From: Silene conica
Taxonomy: Eukaryota > Streptophyta > Magnoliopsida > Caryophyllales > Caryophyllaceae
DNA: 64,000 nt
Reading direction: 5' to 3'
Assembly (NCBI GenBank): GCA_029255685.2
Contig: CM055319.2
Span: forward strand, 37,210,530 to 37,274,529
Shown here one piece after another: positions 12,901 through 24,005 of this stretch; position 1 is the stretch's first letter; the number at the start of each line of letters is the position of its first letter. The notes under the pieces were generated by a model. It did not search any database and had not been told where the DNA came from. It saw only the letters and a list, made by a program, of their open reading frames with translations. Made by a program: the position numbers and the translations under genes.

Positions 12901-13912
12901 GAGCAAGATTGTATTCCTAGTACTGTATGTCGACGACATACTCTTGATTTGGAATGACATACCTCTCTTATCTTCGGTTAAAGCATGGTTGAAAAACCAT
13001 TTCCAGATGAAAGATCTGGGAGAGGCACAAAGAACTTTGGGCATCCGTATCTACTGGGATAGATCACGACGGATGTTGTCTCTCAGTCAGGAGTCTTATA
13101 TAGATAAGATTCTAGAGAGATTCAGCATGACGAACTCCAAGAAGGGGTTCCTTCCTATGACTCCTGGGCTTCACTTGAGCAAGACTCAAGAAGCTAAGTC
13201 ATTGGAAGAGAAAGAGCGCATGAGTCGGATTCCTTATGCTTCGGCAATAGGATCGATCATGTATGCCATGATATGCACACGTCCAGACGTTGCATATGCA
13301 TTGAGTATGACTAGTCGATTCCAAGCTCATCCAGGTGAACAACACTGGATGGCCGTGAAAAACATTCTTAAGTACCTATGGAGGACTAAAGATTGGGGAT
13401 TGACTTATGGAGGCGACTCAACGCTCTGCGCCACGGGTTACGCAGATGCTAGCTTCCAAACGGATCGAGATGACTCGAAATCTCAATCTGGATTCGTTTT
13501 TACTCTTAATGGTGCTGCTGTCAGCTGGAAAAGTTCTAAACAGAGTGTTACAGCAGATTCTACGACTGAGTCCGAGTACTATGCCGCCTCAGAAGCAGCT
13601 AAGGAAGCAATATGGATGCGTCAATTCTTACAAGGACTATCAGTAGTGCCTAGTTCGAATGACCCAATAACCGTTTATTGTGATAATAAAGGTGCCATCT
13701 TCCAAGCTAAGGAGCATAAGTCTAGCAACAAGGCTAGGCATGTACAACGGAAAGCTCATCTAATCAGAGATTACGTGGAGCAAAAGGAGATTTTCATTGA
13801 TAAGATCGCTACGGATGACAACATAGCTGATCCTCTCACAAAAGCATTACCACGTGATAAGCATGAAGGGCACATTCATTCCATGGGAATTGGATGTGTT
13901 CCTAAGTTGTAG
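9951..13912 (+). pseudogene. Copia A gag-pol, disrupted
   Basis: The reading frame starts at the same MAGEDPMP methionine as B and C. Codon 27 is TAG (10029-10031) where B and C have CAG, and a second CAG-to-TAG change lies at 11394-11396. About 70 bp are missing near 11488, which shifts the frame and removes the first catalytic aspartate of integrase (the HTDVCGP segment). Gag with its CCHC knuckle and the protease DTG are readable at 10236-11396. Integrase C-terminal half, RT (YVDDILLI) and RNase H are readable to 13912. Substitutions at otherwise constant positions include FARVV for FAPVV, EIMQMDV for EIWQMDV and LIWND for LIGND. Confidence 0.93.
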
Positions 13913-14519
13913 TACTCTTTTATGAATTCATGTAATAATTCATTTTCTCGTGTACTCTATTCAACCTTATTGTTATGATATATAATGTTTTGTTTCTCAT
14001 GTGGAATTGTACGCCAATTTTGAACACCACAAAGTGAACTGATTAACATTACATCGTTTTGGTCCTTGATTACCCACTTGAGCTGATAACTCAGGTAATC
14101 ATTTTGTGACGTTGGTTGATGGTGGGTTCAACAAGCCATAAGTCACACGGCTGACTGACCAATCACAAAGGCGAGTTATACGGATATCTCGTAGGACACC
14201 CCGTGACAGCGTTATGGAGTCCTAAATGTTTTATAACATTGGGTGCCAGGTCGTGGATAGGACCTCCATAGTGTTCCTTATCAGGATTTTATCATTTCTC
14301 AGGGCCACTCGAGGAGTTGTAACTGAAATGCATGGCCATGCTCGAATACAGATTCGTTTTATCAGTTAAGTTACTCTCTAGTCGGGGAAACCACTCTTGA
14401 TACAGATCGCTTGTGAGATACGACCTTTGCGAATGCGGATTTGCAAATTGTCTTACATTGAGTGGGAGAAATTTTGAAAGGATATGAGAATCGGTTATCG
14501 CACCTACACTTGTACGGAC

Positions 14520-14604
14520 AAGTGGGAGTTTGTTGGAGCTTGTGTCCTCCACATGTAGTGTGATAACGTCATTGCACATACCCTTGTACGGACAAGTGGG
14601 AGAT
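14520..14604 (+). other. Two tandem polypurine tracts of copia A
   Basis: AAGTGGGAGTT (14520-14530) precedes TGTTGGAGC, and CAAGTGGGAGAT (14593-14604) precedes TGTTGGGAC, 74 bp apart. Each has a TACGGACAAGTGGGAG context. The upstream tract marks the start of the long LTR of A. The downstream tract marks the LTR start used by B and C. Confidence 0.85.
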
Positions 14605-15581
14605 TGTTGGGACTGGTGTCCTTGACAATTAAGTACAATGACTTATTAAATCTCTTTAAGGATCACAAGGGCATACTTCAGTATTATTATCAGTTGATCC
14701 ACGTTTATCAATAACGGTTGGCTTGCTAGATAAGTTTGACGTTATTGTCATACGGATGGCGGTGATCAACTGGTCCCTATACGTCACACCTATAGGACAC
14801 GTTTGAGAGATGTGAAGGTATGAAAATACAGTCACATTTATGCCGGATACGACTAAACAGTTAGTCAGAGGTATTGACTATTAAATTAGTCAATAAGATG
14901 TTGAGATGATTATTTAATACGGATTACATGATTAATTCGTAAAATTAAATATAAACGGTTATATTTAATTAAATATTGTATTCGCGTATTAATATAAACA
15001 GTTATATTAATTTGGGTAAATATACAATATCGTATTTTGTCAGACCATTATTAATATATCGACTGTATTAATAACTGATAACATGTTATGATTTATAAAT
15101 AAAAAACCCGCGGACAACTCATAGCTAATTGGGTCGAATCACGCAATGGAATAAGGTAAGAGTGAAAGCCCACTCCTACCCGACATCCAATTCGGCCGGC
15201 CGTGTACTACATAAGGAGAGGGACTCTCCTTATGTTAGTTACTCTTGTTGCACTGACTAAATAATTCTCAAGGCAAAATTAGGATTTTGAGAGCATTCTT
15301 CTCCCAAAACCTCAGATCTCACATCTAAAACCTGAATAGCTCTCCCAATATTGCAAGGCAGTTGGAGAGGATTTCTAGCACACGCGGCCACGTCTCATTC
15401 TAAGTCTTGGGTGCAAGTTATAGGAGGGAATTTATGTTAATTCCTGTTCTTAGGCCTTTCGCACAAGGACTAAAGGTTGTACTTCTTTTCTTATCCTTTT
15501 TAATCTTATGACGATATTCACGACTGTAATTTTCATTATAATCCTGCAAGTTTAGGGCGAATACACGTTTTATTCCCCACA
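14531..15581 (+). repeat. 3' LTR of copia A
   Basis: 1051 bp, a copy of 7154-8228. It lacks 24 bp around 14922, where the 5' LTR has two copies of TACGGATTA. Other differences are scattered single bases. Confidence 0.92.
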
Positions 15582-16446
15582 GATCTGTTCAAGCAAGATA
15601 GACAAATATTCTAAAAGAAGCATGTGCATCCAGAGTTATCAAAGAAGGTGATGCACAAAGAAAGAGGAGCATCTTCAAGGCTCAGAAGCATTCCCCAACA
15701 GTAGCACGAATCTTCTATCTTCGGTAGAAACTCCGATCTCCACCGCTAAATGGATGAGCCCACGGTTCGTCGATTGAAAGATATAAAAGTGAAATCAATG
15801 ACAATCATCAAACACGTTAGAGCCTAAAAAGAGCAATCACAAAACAGAAAACAATATAAGTCCTTAAATCTACCCCATCTCTCATTCATTATTCAATTAT
15901 ATGGTCAAGTTAAGGTTGGGGATTACATGAGTGCGTCGGGAGCGATAACGCTCTGATACCAACTGTAAAACCCCTCGCGAAAGCGGAAATATAAAACATA
16001 CAAAATACTAAAAATGCAGCGGAATTAAAACTTTTTAACATAACTAACATGCGAGGTGAATTAAAACTGAAACTGAAAGTAAAATATATATATATACAAT
16101 CAGCCTGGGATGGCACATCCCTACAGGCACTCAAGACTGAAATGTAAACTAAGTCTAGCTAACGTAAACGTGTAAGTCAATCGATGATTAGGATCATCGC
16201 TCGCTAGCTCCATGCAACCCTCTGCCAACCACCTGTCATGTACCTACATACATGAAAACATGTACGCCACAATCAGTGGGGAGTGACTAGAGTTCTCCTA
16301 GCCACCTTTTGTAACGACACGTAACAAGTAAAGCAATACAGAATACTCCAACATATATAGACATGTGAAGCATAACATCTCATCAACTGTTCTCATACTA
16401 TCATGCAACTCTAATGCACGACTCTCAACCAACTTCATAAACCGTT

Positions 16447-17327
16447 AGGAAGGAGAGCCGGTTTCCCTACTGGTTATCCAGTCGGGGGGTATTTCAATCC
16501 AACTATTTATGAAACAGATCATAGAGTCATCCAATGCCTTGGATGAACAAACTATAACTCAAGCAATATAATCATCAACTTCATCATGCATATCTGACAC
16601 TGTACCAATCTCAAGGCAAGCAGATATAAATAAACACTAGCAATGGGTCCAGTGGTGAACTTAACACATATCCCACTACCAAACAATGTCAGGTCCAGAG
16701 GTGAACTTAACACATATCCCAACATGCAATTCTAGTAAAGGGTCCAGAGGTGAACTTAACACATATCCCTAATCACAATTCAGTAATGGGTCCAGAGGTG
16801 AGCTTAACACATATCCCACTACAAACAAATGTCGGGTCCAGAGGTGAACTTAACACATATCCCACCATACATCCAAAAGCAAAGGGTCCAGAGGTGAGCT
16901 TAACACATATCCCAATGCTACAAACAAGTATTGGGTCCAGAGGTGAACTTAACACATATCCCAATACACAGCTATCGCACAACGGGTCCAGAGGTGAGCT
17001 TAACACATATTCCGTGTACGACAACCGATCACGTGTTAGGTCCAGAGGTGAGCTTAACACATATCCTGACACGCCACAAGCAAAACACGTAATGGGTCCA
17101 GAGGTGAGCTTAACACATATCCCATCACGCGACATACAAAACACGTAGTCGGTCCAGAGGTGAACTTAACACATATCCCACCAAGCGACATACAAATCAA
17201 TCATTAGCATCCAAAGATAGAAACTAACCTATAGTTCTAACTTCTTAAACCACTAAACAACACTTAATTGACCCCGGGAACTAAGTTGAGGGAGAGCCGG
17301 TTTCCCTTTCGGTTACCCGACCGGGGG
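16447..17327. repeat. Hairpin array in the shared H LTR
   Basis: Eleven units at roughly 40-55 bp spacing (about 16644-17180), each with a conserved centre beginning TCCAGAGGTG and ending TTAACACATAT. GGG stands before the centre and CCC after it. Beyond these triplets the arms vary between units but pair within a unit: GTATTGGG with CCCAATAC, CGTGTTAGG with CCTGACACG (one G-U), CGTAATGGG with CCCATCACG (one mismatch), AGCAAAGGG with CCCAATGCT (two mismatches). Two other hairpins, ACTGG-TTAT-CCAGT (near 16475) and TCGG-TTAC-CCGA (near 17311), flank the array. I compared bases by eye and computed no folding energy. Confidence 0.85.
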
Positions 17328-17487
17328 GTCTCTATCCTCACTCCGTTCCCGAACCCAATATAGTGTCGCCCATCCTCCGGGGACCTCAAACACATATCAA
17401 AGATACAAGGAACGAGTTTCAATCAAAACCGATCAACCGTTTCAAAGTTATGAACGAATTACGAATTCAAAGTAAAATAATCATTAG

Positions 17488-17792
17488 GGGTCCCCAGCCG
17501 GTCGGCAGGCAGCCGGCCTACCGGCTGGGCACTCCTTCTCTATTTCTTTCCCAAAACCCACGAAACAAAGGTCAAAGGGTTCCCAGCCGGTCGGCAGGCG
17601 GCCGGTCCACCGGCTGGGGAACCTACTCCTACATACAACTCTACGCAAGAGGCATCCCAAAAGAGGCTACCAGCCGGTCGGCAGGCAGCCGGCCCACCGG
17701 CTGGCAGCTCAAAGTCTATAAACTCAAAACCCGCAAAAACCCACCAAAGACACTCCCAGCCGGTCGACCGGCGGCCGGTCGGTCGACCGGCT
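17488..17792. repeat. Four GC-rich hairpins in the shared H LTR
   Basis: Four palindromic blocks of about 36-45 bp, separated by unrelated AT-rich sequence of about 50-60 bp. Three have the stem CCAGCCGGT...ACCGGCTGG. The fourth has AGCCGGTCGACC...GGTCGACCGGCT, 12 bp perfect. Outside the common stem, flanks again pair unit by unit: GGTTCCC with GGGAACC around the second, and AGGGGT with ACTCCT around the first (one G-U). Confidence 0.85.
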
Positions 17793-18111
17793 CAAAGAGC
17801 CTGTTTCGCAAAAACGCATTTTCCAGTAAACTCAATACTTCAATGAATCGATATCAAACTTCTAAATTTACAACAACAATATTTCTCCCTTATCACAAAC
17901 CAACCAATAACACTATCTATCAGCAATTAAACCCATAACAATCCTCAAAATGATTATACTTTGTATCCGTCGCAAAACATAAAATTCAGAAATTAAGCCA
18001 TTACTCATATAAAACGTCAAGCAAGCATATAATCTTCAAGTAAGGTTATTCCTAACATATTACTAAGTCCATAATCATCAATCTTAAACAAAAATCAGAA
18101 ATAACAACAAG

Positions 18112-19111
18112 TGTGGGGAATAAAACGCGTATTCACCCCAAAATTACAGGATTATAATGAAATATACAATCGTGAATATTGTCATAAGATTAAAAAGCAT
18201 GAGAAAAGAAGTACAACCTTTAGTCCTCGCGCAAAAGGCCTAAGAACAGGAATTAAAGTAAATTCCCTCCTATAACTTGCACCCAAGACTTAGTCTGAGA
18301 CGTGGCCGCGTGTGCTAGAAATCCTCTCCAATTGCCTTGCAATATAGGGAGAGCCCTTGAGGTTTTAGATGTGAGATCTGAGGTTTTGGGAGAAAAGTGC
18401 TCACAAAACCCTAATTTTACTTGAGAATTATGTTACAGTGCAACAAGAGTAGTCGATATAAGGAGAAGGACTCTCCTTATATACTACATGGGGCCGGCCG
18501 AATATAGGGTTTGGGTAGGAGTGGGCTTTCCACTCTTACCTTATCCTAATACGTGATTCGACCCAATTAACTATTATTTATTCGCGGGTTTAATTTATAA
18601 ATCGTAACATGTTATCAGATATTAATACAGTCGATATATTAATAATGGTCTGACAAAATACGATATTGTATAATTACCTAAATTAATATAACTGTTTATA
18701 TTAATACGCGAATACAATATTTAATTAAATATAACCGTTTATATTTAATTTACGAATTAATCTTGTAATCCGTATTAGCTAAAATTATTTAATCCGTATT
18801 AAATAATAATCCTCAACATCTTATTGACTAATTTAATAGTCAATACCTCTGACTAACTGTTTAGTCATATTCGGCAAAATGTGACTGTATTTTCATACCT
18901 TCACATCTCTCAAACGTGTCCTATAGGTGTGACGTATAGGGACCAGTTGACCACCGCCATCCGTATGACAATAACGTCAAACTTATCTAGCAAGCCAACC
19001 GTTATTGATAAACGTGGATCAACTGGTAATAATACCGAAGTATGCCCTTGTGATCCTTAAAGAGATTTAATAAGTCATTGTACTTAATTGTCAAGGACAC
19101 CAGCCCCAACA
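18112..19111 (-). repeat. 3' LTR of copia B
   Basis: 1000 bp, plus-strand TGTGGGGAATAAAAC to CAGCCCCAACA. No difference from 25750-26749 was seen on line-by-line reading. Confidence 0.95.
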
Positions 19112-19200
19112 ATCTCCCACTTGTCCGTACAAGGGTATGTTCAATGACGTTATCACACTACATGTGGAGGACACAATCTCCAACAAACTCCCACTTGTCC
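19112..19200 (-). other. Two tandem polypurine tracts of copia B
   Basis: ATCTCCCACTTGTCC directly abuts the LTR at 19112. A second copy, AACTCCCACTTGTCC, starts at 19186, after CTCCAACA (the complement of TGTTGGAG). Spacing is 74 bp, as in A and C. In B the LTR-proximal tract was the one used. Confidence 0.85.
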
Positions 19201-19973
19201 GTACAAGTGTAGGTGCGATAACCGAATCTCATATCCTTTTAAAATTTCTCCCACTCAATGTAAGACAATTTGCAAATCCGCATTCGCAAAGGTCGTATCT
19301 CACAAGCGATCTGTATCAAGAGTGGTTTCCCCGACTAGAGAGTAACTTAACTGATAAAACGAATCTGTATTCGAGCATGGCCATGCATTTCAGTTACTAC
19401 TCCTCGAGTGGCCCTGAGAAATGATAAAATCCTGATAAGGGTTTGGATATTTCCCTCAACTCGAATCCTGCCGATATCGCCCAGCATGAAATAACCCAGA
19501 AAAAATCCTCTTGGCCCCTGTTACGGTGACCGTGGGAAAGAAACCAAAGTTACCCAAAATCTGTCTTAATCTCAAGAAACAGTTGAAAGTCAAAAGATTC
19601 GACTCTAAGGAACACTATGGAGGTCCTATCCACGACCTGGCACCCAATGTTATAAAACATTTAGGACTCCATAACGTTGTCACGGGGTGTCCTACGAGAT
19701 ATCCGTATAACTCGCCTTTGTGATTGGTCAGTCATCCACGTGACTTATGGCTCGTTGAACCCACCATCAACCAACGTCACAAAATGATTACCTGAGTTAT
19801 CAGCTCAAGTGGGTAATCAAGGACCAAAACGATGTAATGTTAATCAGTTCACTTTGTGGTGTTCAAAATTGGCGTACAATTCCACATGAAAAACAAAACA
19901 TTTTATATCATAACAATAAGGTTGAATAGAGTACACGAGAAAATGAATTATTACATGAATTCATAAAAGAGTA
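19201..19973 (-). other. 3' untranslated region of copia B
   Basis: Between the upstream polypurine tract and the gag-pol stop. It contains about 170 bp (roughly 19439-19608) that are present in C but absent from A. Short ORFs here overlap non-coding repeat sequence shared by all copies and show no protein motif. Confidence 0.7.
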
Positions 19974-22900
19974 CTACAACTTAGGAACACATCCAATTCC
20001 CATGGAATGAATGTGCCCTTCATGCTTATCACGTGGTAATGCTTTAGTGAGAGGATCAGCTATGTTGTCATCCGTAGCGATCTTTTCAATAAAAATCTCC
20101 TTTTGCTCCACGTAATCCCGGATTAGATGAGCTTTCCGTTGTACATGCCTAGCCTTGCTGCTAGACTTATGCTCCTTAGCTTGGAAGATGGCACCGCTAT
20201 TGTCACAATAGACGGTGATTGGGTCATTCGAACTAGGCACTACTGATAGTCCTTGTAAGAATTGACGCATCCATATTGCTTCCTTAGCTGCTTCTGAGGC
20301 GGCATAGTACTCGGACTCAGTCGTAGAATCTGCTGTAACACTCTGTTTAGAACTTTTCCAGCTGACAGCAGCGCCATTAAGAGTAAAGACAAATCCAGAC
20401 TGAGATTTCGAGTCATCTCGATCTGTTTGGAAGCTAGCATCTGCGTAACCCGTGGCGCAGAGCGTCGAGTCGCCTCCAAAAGTCAATCCCCAATCTTTAG
20501 TCCTCCGTAGGTACTTAAGAATGTTTTTCACGGCCATCCAGTGTTGTTCACCTGGATGAGCTTGGAATCGACTTGTCATACTTAATGCATATGCAACGTC
20601 AGGACGTGTGCATATCATGGCATACATGATCGATCCTATTGCCGAAGCATAAGGAATCCGACTCATGCGCTCTTTCTCTTCCACTGACTTAGCTTCTTGA
20701 GTCTTGCTCAAGTGAAGCCCAGGAGTCATAGGAAGGAACCCCTTCTTGGAGTTCGTCATGCTGAATCTCTCCAGAATCTTCTCTATATAAGATTCCTGAC
20801 TGAGAGACAACATCCGTCGTGATCTATCCCTGTAGATACGGATGCCCAAAATTCTTTGTGCCTCTCCCAGATCTTTCATCTGGAAGTGGTTTTTCAACCA
20901 TGCTTTAACCGAAGATAAGAGAGGTATGTCATTCCCAATCAAGAGTATGTCATCGACATACAGTACTAGGAATACAATCTTACTCCCACTCGACTTGATA
21001 TAGAGACATGGTTCCTCGACTGATCGAATGAACCCATTCTCTTTTATCACTTGGTCGAAGCGATGATTCCAACTCCGCGATGCTTGCTTAAGTCCATAGA
21101 TGGAACGCTTAAGCTTGCAAACTTTCTTAGGATGTGCTGAATCGATAAAACCCTCGGGTTGTACCATGTACAACTCTTCCTCCAAATAACCGTTTAAGAA
21201 GGCGGTTTTAACGTCCATTTGCCATATTTCATAGTCATGAAATGCGGCGATCGCTAAGATAATCCGAATGGAACGTAGCATGACTACGGGTGCAAAGATC
21301 TCATCGTAGTGCAAGCCTGGCACTTGGGTGAAACCTTTAGCAACTAGTCTAGCCTTATGGATATCTTGTTGTCCTTCCACGGCATGCTTTATTTTGTAAA
21401 GCCATTTGCATTGAAGGGGACGTACCTTTGCAGGTAGGTCCACAAGATCCCACACGTTGTTCTCATACATGGAGTCCATCTCGGATTGCATGGCTTCTAG
21501 CCATAGCTTTGAGTCAGAACTGGTCATGGCACCTTTATAGGTTGTGGGTTCATTACCCTCTAGGAGTAAGACGTCATCTGTATCGTGTTCCTCGACCATA
21601 CCAATGTATCTGTCCGGTGGAATAGAGACTCTTCCCGATCTCCTAGGTTCCTCAGGGATATCTACCGCAGCCTCGGTTGGAGGTACTGTTTCCTCCAATG
21701 GTTGCTCGGTAGTTGGTTCTTGAACCTCCGACAACTCGAAGGTTCTATTACTCGACTTGTTCTCGAGAAATTCTTTCTCTAAGAACGTCGCACTAGCCGC
21801 AACAAAAACACGTTGTTCGGTAGGCGAGTAGAAGTAATGACCAAACGTTCCCTTTGGGTAGCCTATAAAGTATGTTTTGACCGATCGCGGGCCGAGCTTG
21901 TCCTCATGTCTCCACTTGACATAAGCCTCGCAGCCCCAAACCCGAATAAAGGACAAGTTAGGGACCGTTCCCTTCCATAGCTCGAATGGAGTCTTGTCAA
22001 CAGCTTTAGACGGACTTCGGTTAAGTATTAGAGCGGCTGACAAAAGAGCATAGCCCCACAATGAATCAGGCACAACGGTGTGACTCATCATGGATCGAAC
22101 CATATCAAGTAAAGTTCGATTTCTCCGTTCGGACACACCATTTAATTGTGGTGTTCCAGGTGGAGTCAACTGTAGTACGATCCCACAGTCTTTTAGGTGT
22201 TGATCAAACTCGCGTGAAAGATACTCACCACCACGATCCGAGCGTAGTGCTTTAATCTTTCTACCCAGCTGGTTCTGTACCCGATTCTGGTATTCTTTGA
22301 ACTTGTCAAAGGATTCACTTTTGTGCTTCATTAAGTAGACATAGCCATATCTACTTAAATCATCCGTGAAAGTGATAAAATACCTATAGCCATCTCGTGC
22401 GTTGATCGACATAGGGCCACATACGTCCGTATGTATGAGTCCTAATAGGTCGGCAGCGCGCATTCCAACACCTTTGAAGGAAATACGAGTCATTTTGCCG
22501 ATGAGACATGATTCACACGTGCCATATGATTCGAAATCAAAGGGTGAAATAGCTCCATTCTGTATGAGCTGTTTTACGCGTTTCTCATTTATGTGTCCCA
22601 TACGACAATGCCATAGGTAAGTTTGATCTTTGTCACCTACCTTTATTCTTTTATTATTCACATGTAATATCTCGGTAGTTTGATCTAAAACATAAATTCC
22701 ATTCATGGAAACTGCCTTGCCATAAATCATATTGTGCAAAGAGAAAATACAGCTATTATTCTCTATTACAAATGAAAATCCGAGTTTGTCAAGTGCAGAA
22801 ACTGAAATAATGTTTTTGGATAAACTAGGAACATAATAACAGTTATACAAAAATAACTCGAATCCACTTGGAAGTTGGATTACGTATGTTCCCTTCGAGA

Positions 22901-24005
22901 CTGCAGCCACACGTGCTCCATTCCCGACACGCAGGTCCACCTCACCCTTGATTAGGGGTTCTTGGTTTCGGAGGCCCTGCACATGATTACAAAGATGAGA
23001 ACCACAACCAGTATCAAGTACCCAAGTTCCGCAACTTGCGTGGTTAATCTCAATCATGTGAATAAAAGAAGAAGAAGACATACCAACAGGAGTAACACGG
23101 CCTGCTTTAATGTCCTCGCGATACACGGGGCAGGAGCGCCTCCAATGCCCAGTCTTGTGGCAATGGTGACATTCCATGCTTGTATCCTTGCTCTTTGTCT
23201 TGCCTTGTGAGTTACTCGACTCACCAGGCCCACTCTTAGCAAATCCTGGTTTCTTGAACCTGGGCTTACCTACTGCTAGGTCGCCCTGAGCTTTAGCCTT
23301 CCCTTTACCTTTCCCCTTACTGGAGATCATGAGAACATCCTGCTTAAGACTCCCACTCAACTTAAGATCCTTCTCAGTCTGTACGAGAAGGGAGTGGAGC
23401 TCATGGGGAGTCTTCTTCATGTCGTTCATGTAGTAGTTGGCCCTAAAGAGGGCGAACCCGTCATGAAGCGAATGAAGCATGCGATCAACGATGATGTTCT
23501 CACTGATCTTACAGTTTAGGGACTCCAGTTTCTCGATATTCTCAATCATGTTGAGAATATGTGGGCTAACAGCTTGGCCCTTCTGGAGTTTCGCCTCAAA
23601 GAAGCGACAGGTATGCTCATAAGAAACGATTCTCGGAGCCTTGGAGAATTCGTTAGTGAGCGTGGTGAAAATCTTGTTTGCACCATGGGTTATGAAGCGT
23701 CTTTGCAAATTGGATTCCATTGCATAGATGAGTACGTTCTTTATCGCACCCGCTTCCATAACGAAATCGCTATGAGCGCGAATTTCGTTGGCTCTAGCTC
23801 CAGTTCCTGGGTGTGGCGGAATGGGCTCAGTTAAGAACTTGAGCTTTCCGTCAGCAATGGCAGCATTCCGTAGTGCTGCCTCCCAGTCAGAGAAGTTTGA
23901 CCCATCATTCCTCAGTCTAGTTGACTGATTCATGGAGTCCATGAAGGCTTTTAGCCAGGATTCACGTGCTAGCTTGGCACTTGGCATTGGGTCTTCACCA
24001 GCCAT
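19974..24005 (-). CDS. Copia B Gag-Pol polyprotein, 1343 aa, intact
   Basis: One uninterrupted frame encodes all proteins needed for Ty1/copia replication. Gag is about residues 1-300, with zinc knuckle C279-C282-H287-C292. Protease has DTG at 331-333. Integrase has the HHCC finger (H466, H471, C497, C500) and the acidic triad D527, D590, E626. RT has YVDD at 1016-1019. RNase H has D1189, E1230 or E1232, and D1268, followed by ARHVQRKAHLIRDYV. The order protease-integrase-RT-RNase H is diagnostic of copia. The start MAGEDPMP is conserved with C and, before its stop, A. No frameshift separates Gag from Pol, so Gag excess would need another mechanism. All catalytic residues I can identify are present. 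Confidence 0.96.
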   Translation of the reverse strand: MAGEDPMPSAKLARESWLKAFMDSMNQSTRLRNDGSNFSDWEAALRNAAIADGKLKFLTEPIPPHPGTGARANEIRAHSDFVMEAGAIKNVLIYAMESNLQRRFITHGANKIFTTLTNEFSKAPRIVSYEHTCRFFEAKLQKGQAVSPHILNMIENIEKLESLNCKISENIIVDRMLHSLHDGFALFRANYYMNDMKKTPHELHSLLVQTEKDLKLSGSLKQDVLMISSKGKGKGKAKAQGDLAVGKPRFKKPGFAKSGPGESSNSQGKTKSKDTSMECHHCHKTGHWRRSCPVYREDIKAGRVTPVGMSSSSFIHMIEINHASCGTWVLDTGCGSHLCNHVQGLRNQEPLIKGEVDLRVGNGARVAAVSKGTYVIQLPSGFELFLYNCYYVPSLSKNIISVSALDKLGFSFVIENNSCIFSLHNMIYGKAVSMNGIYVLDQTTEILHVNNKRIKVGDKDQTYLWHCRMGHINEKRVKQLIQNGAISPFDFESYGTCESCLIGKMTRISFKGVGMRAADLLGLIHTDVCGPMSINARDGYRYFITFTDDLSRYGYVYLMKHKSESFDKFKEYQNRVQNQLGRKIKALRSDRGGEYLSREFDQHLKDCGIVLQLTPPGTPQLNGVSERRNRTLLDMVRSMMSHTVVPDSLWGYALLSAALILNRSPSKAVDKTPFELWKGTVPNLSFIRVWGCEAYVKWRHEDKLGPRSVKTYFIGYPKGTFGHYFYSPTEQRVFVAASATFLEKEFLENKSSNRTFELSEVQEPTTEQPLEETVPPTEAAVDIPEEPRRSGRVSIPPDRYIGMVEEHDTDDVLLLEGNEPTTYKGAMTSSDSKLWLEAMQSEMDSMYENNVWDLVDLPAKVRPLQCKWLYKIKHAVEGQQDIHKARLVAKGFTQVPGLHYDEIFAPVVMLRSIRIILAIAAFHDYEIWQMDVKTAFLNGYLEEELYMVQPEGFIDSAHPKKVCKLKRSIYGLKQASRSWNHRFDQVIKENGFIRSVEEPCLYIKSSGSKIVFLVLYVDDILLIGNDIPLLSSVKAWLKNHFQMKDLGEAQRILGIRIYRDRSRRMLSLSQESYIEKILERFSMTNSKKGFLPMTPGLHLSKTQEAKSVEEKERMSRIPYASAIGSIMYAMICTRPDVAYALSMTSRFQAHPGEQHWMAVKNILKYLRRTKDWGLTFGGDSTLCATGYADASFQTDRDDSKSQSGFVFTLNGAAVSWKSSKQSVTADSTTESEYYAASEAAKEAIWMRQFLQGLSVVPSSNDPITVYCDNSGAIFQAKEHKSSSKARHVQRKAHLIRDYVEQKEIFIEKIATDDNIADPLTKALPRDKHEGHIHSMGIGCVPKL

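Larger units (their letters stand above)
7154..15581 (+). mobile_element. Copia element A, full-length but inactive
   Basis: Plus-strand Ty1/copia element with LTRs 7154-8228 and 14531-15581, flanked by GATCT (7149-7153 and 15582-15586). H2 has the empty site at 30581-30585. Its LTRs include 74 bp at the 5' edge that B and C do not have in theirs. The two LTRs differ at about nine positions plus a 24-bp deletion, so A is older than B. About 170 bp of 3' untranslated sequence found in B and C is missing near 14280. The polyprotein is broken by two stops and a deletion. Confidence 0.93.
5779..15963 (-). mobile_element. H1, truncated internal region of a non-autonomous gypsy (contains copia A)
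   Basis: Host sequence is 5779-7153 and 15587-15963 (1752 bp once A and one TSD copy are removed), aligning nearly base for base with 29211-30962 of H2, also 1752 bp. The first 1719 bp present in H2 are missing. It ends with the conserved leader and a primer-binding site complementary to initiator tRNA-Met next to the LTR at 15964. No Gag or Pol motif appears in any frame. The short ORFs at 5819-6040 and 6161-6373 recur in H2 but resemble nothing I know. Confidence 0.82.

Noticed and set aside
16750..17148. Overlapping ORFs of 132 and 123 codons on opposite strands with peptide repeats such as SRGELNTYP
   Set aside because: They are translations of the hairpin array and exist only because the unit length keeps frames open. 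No start context or family supports them.
16644..17180. Regular repeats of about 30 bp with variable spacers that resemble a CRISPR array
   Set aside because: The setting is a plant gypsy LTR, the same units recur in four LTR copies, spacers are 10-25 bp and pair across the repeat, and there are no cas genes.
17363..17938. 191-codon ORF, also at 32360-32935 and, in altered form, 35859-36539
   Set aside because: Covers the GC hairpins and their linkers. The amino-acid pattern PAGRQAAG or SRSAGSRPTGW is the palindrome translated, and indels between copies are not multiples of three.
19137..19424. 95-codon ORF, also at 14292-14579 on the minus strand and in part at 43308-43520
   Set aside because: Antisense to the 3' untranslated region of the copia family and spanning the polypurine tracts. 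Conservation follows from copy identity, not coding.
21428..23834. Several ORFs of 60-90 codons antisense to copia B gag-pol
   Set aside because: Shadows of a strongly coding strand; the same occurs opposite C.
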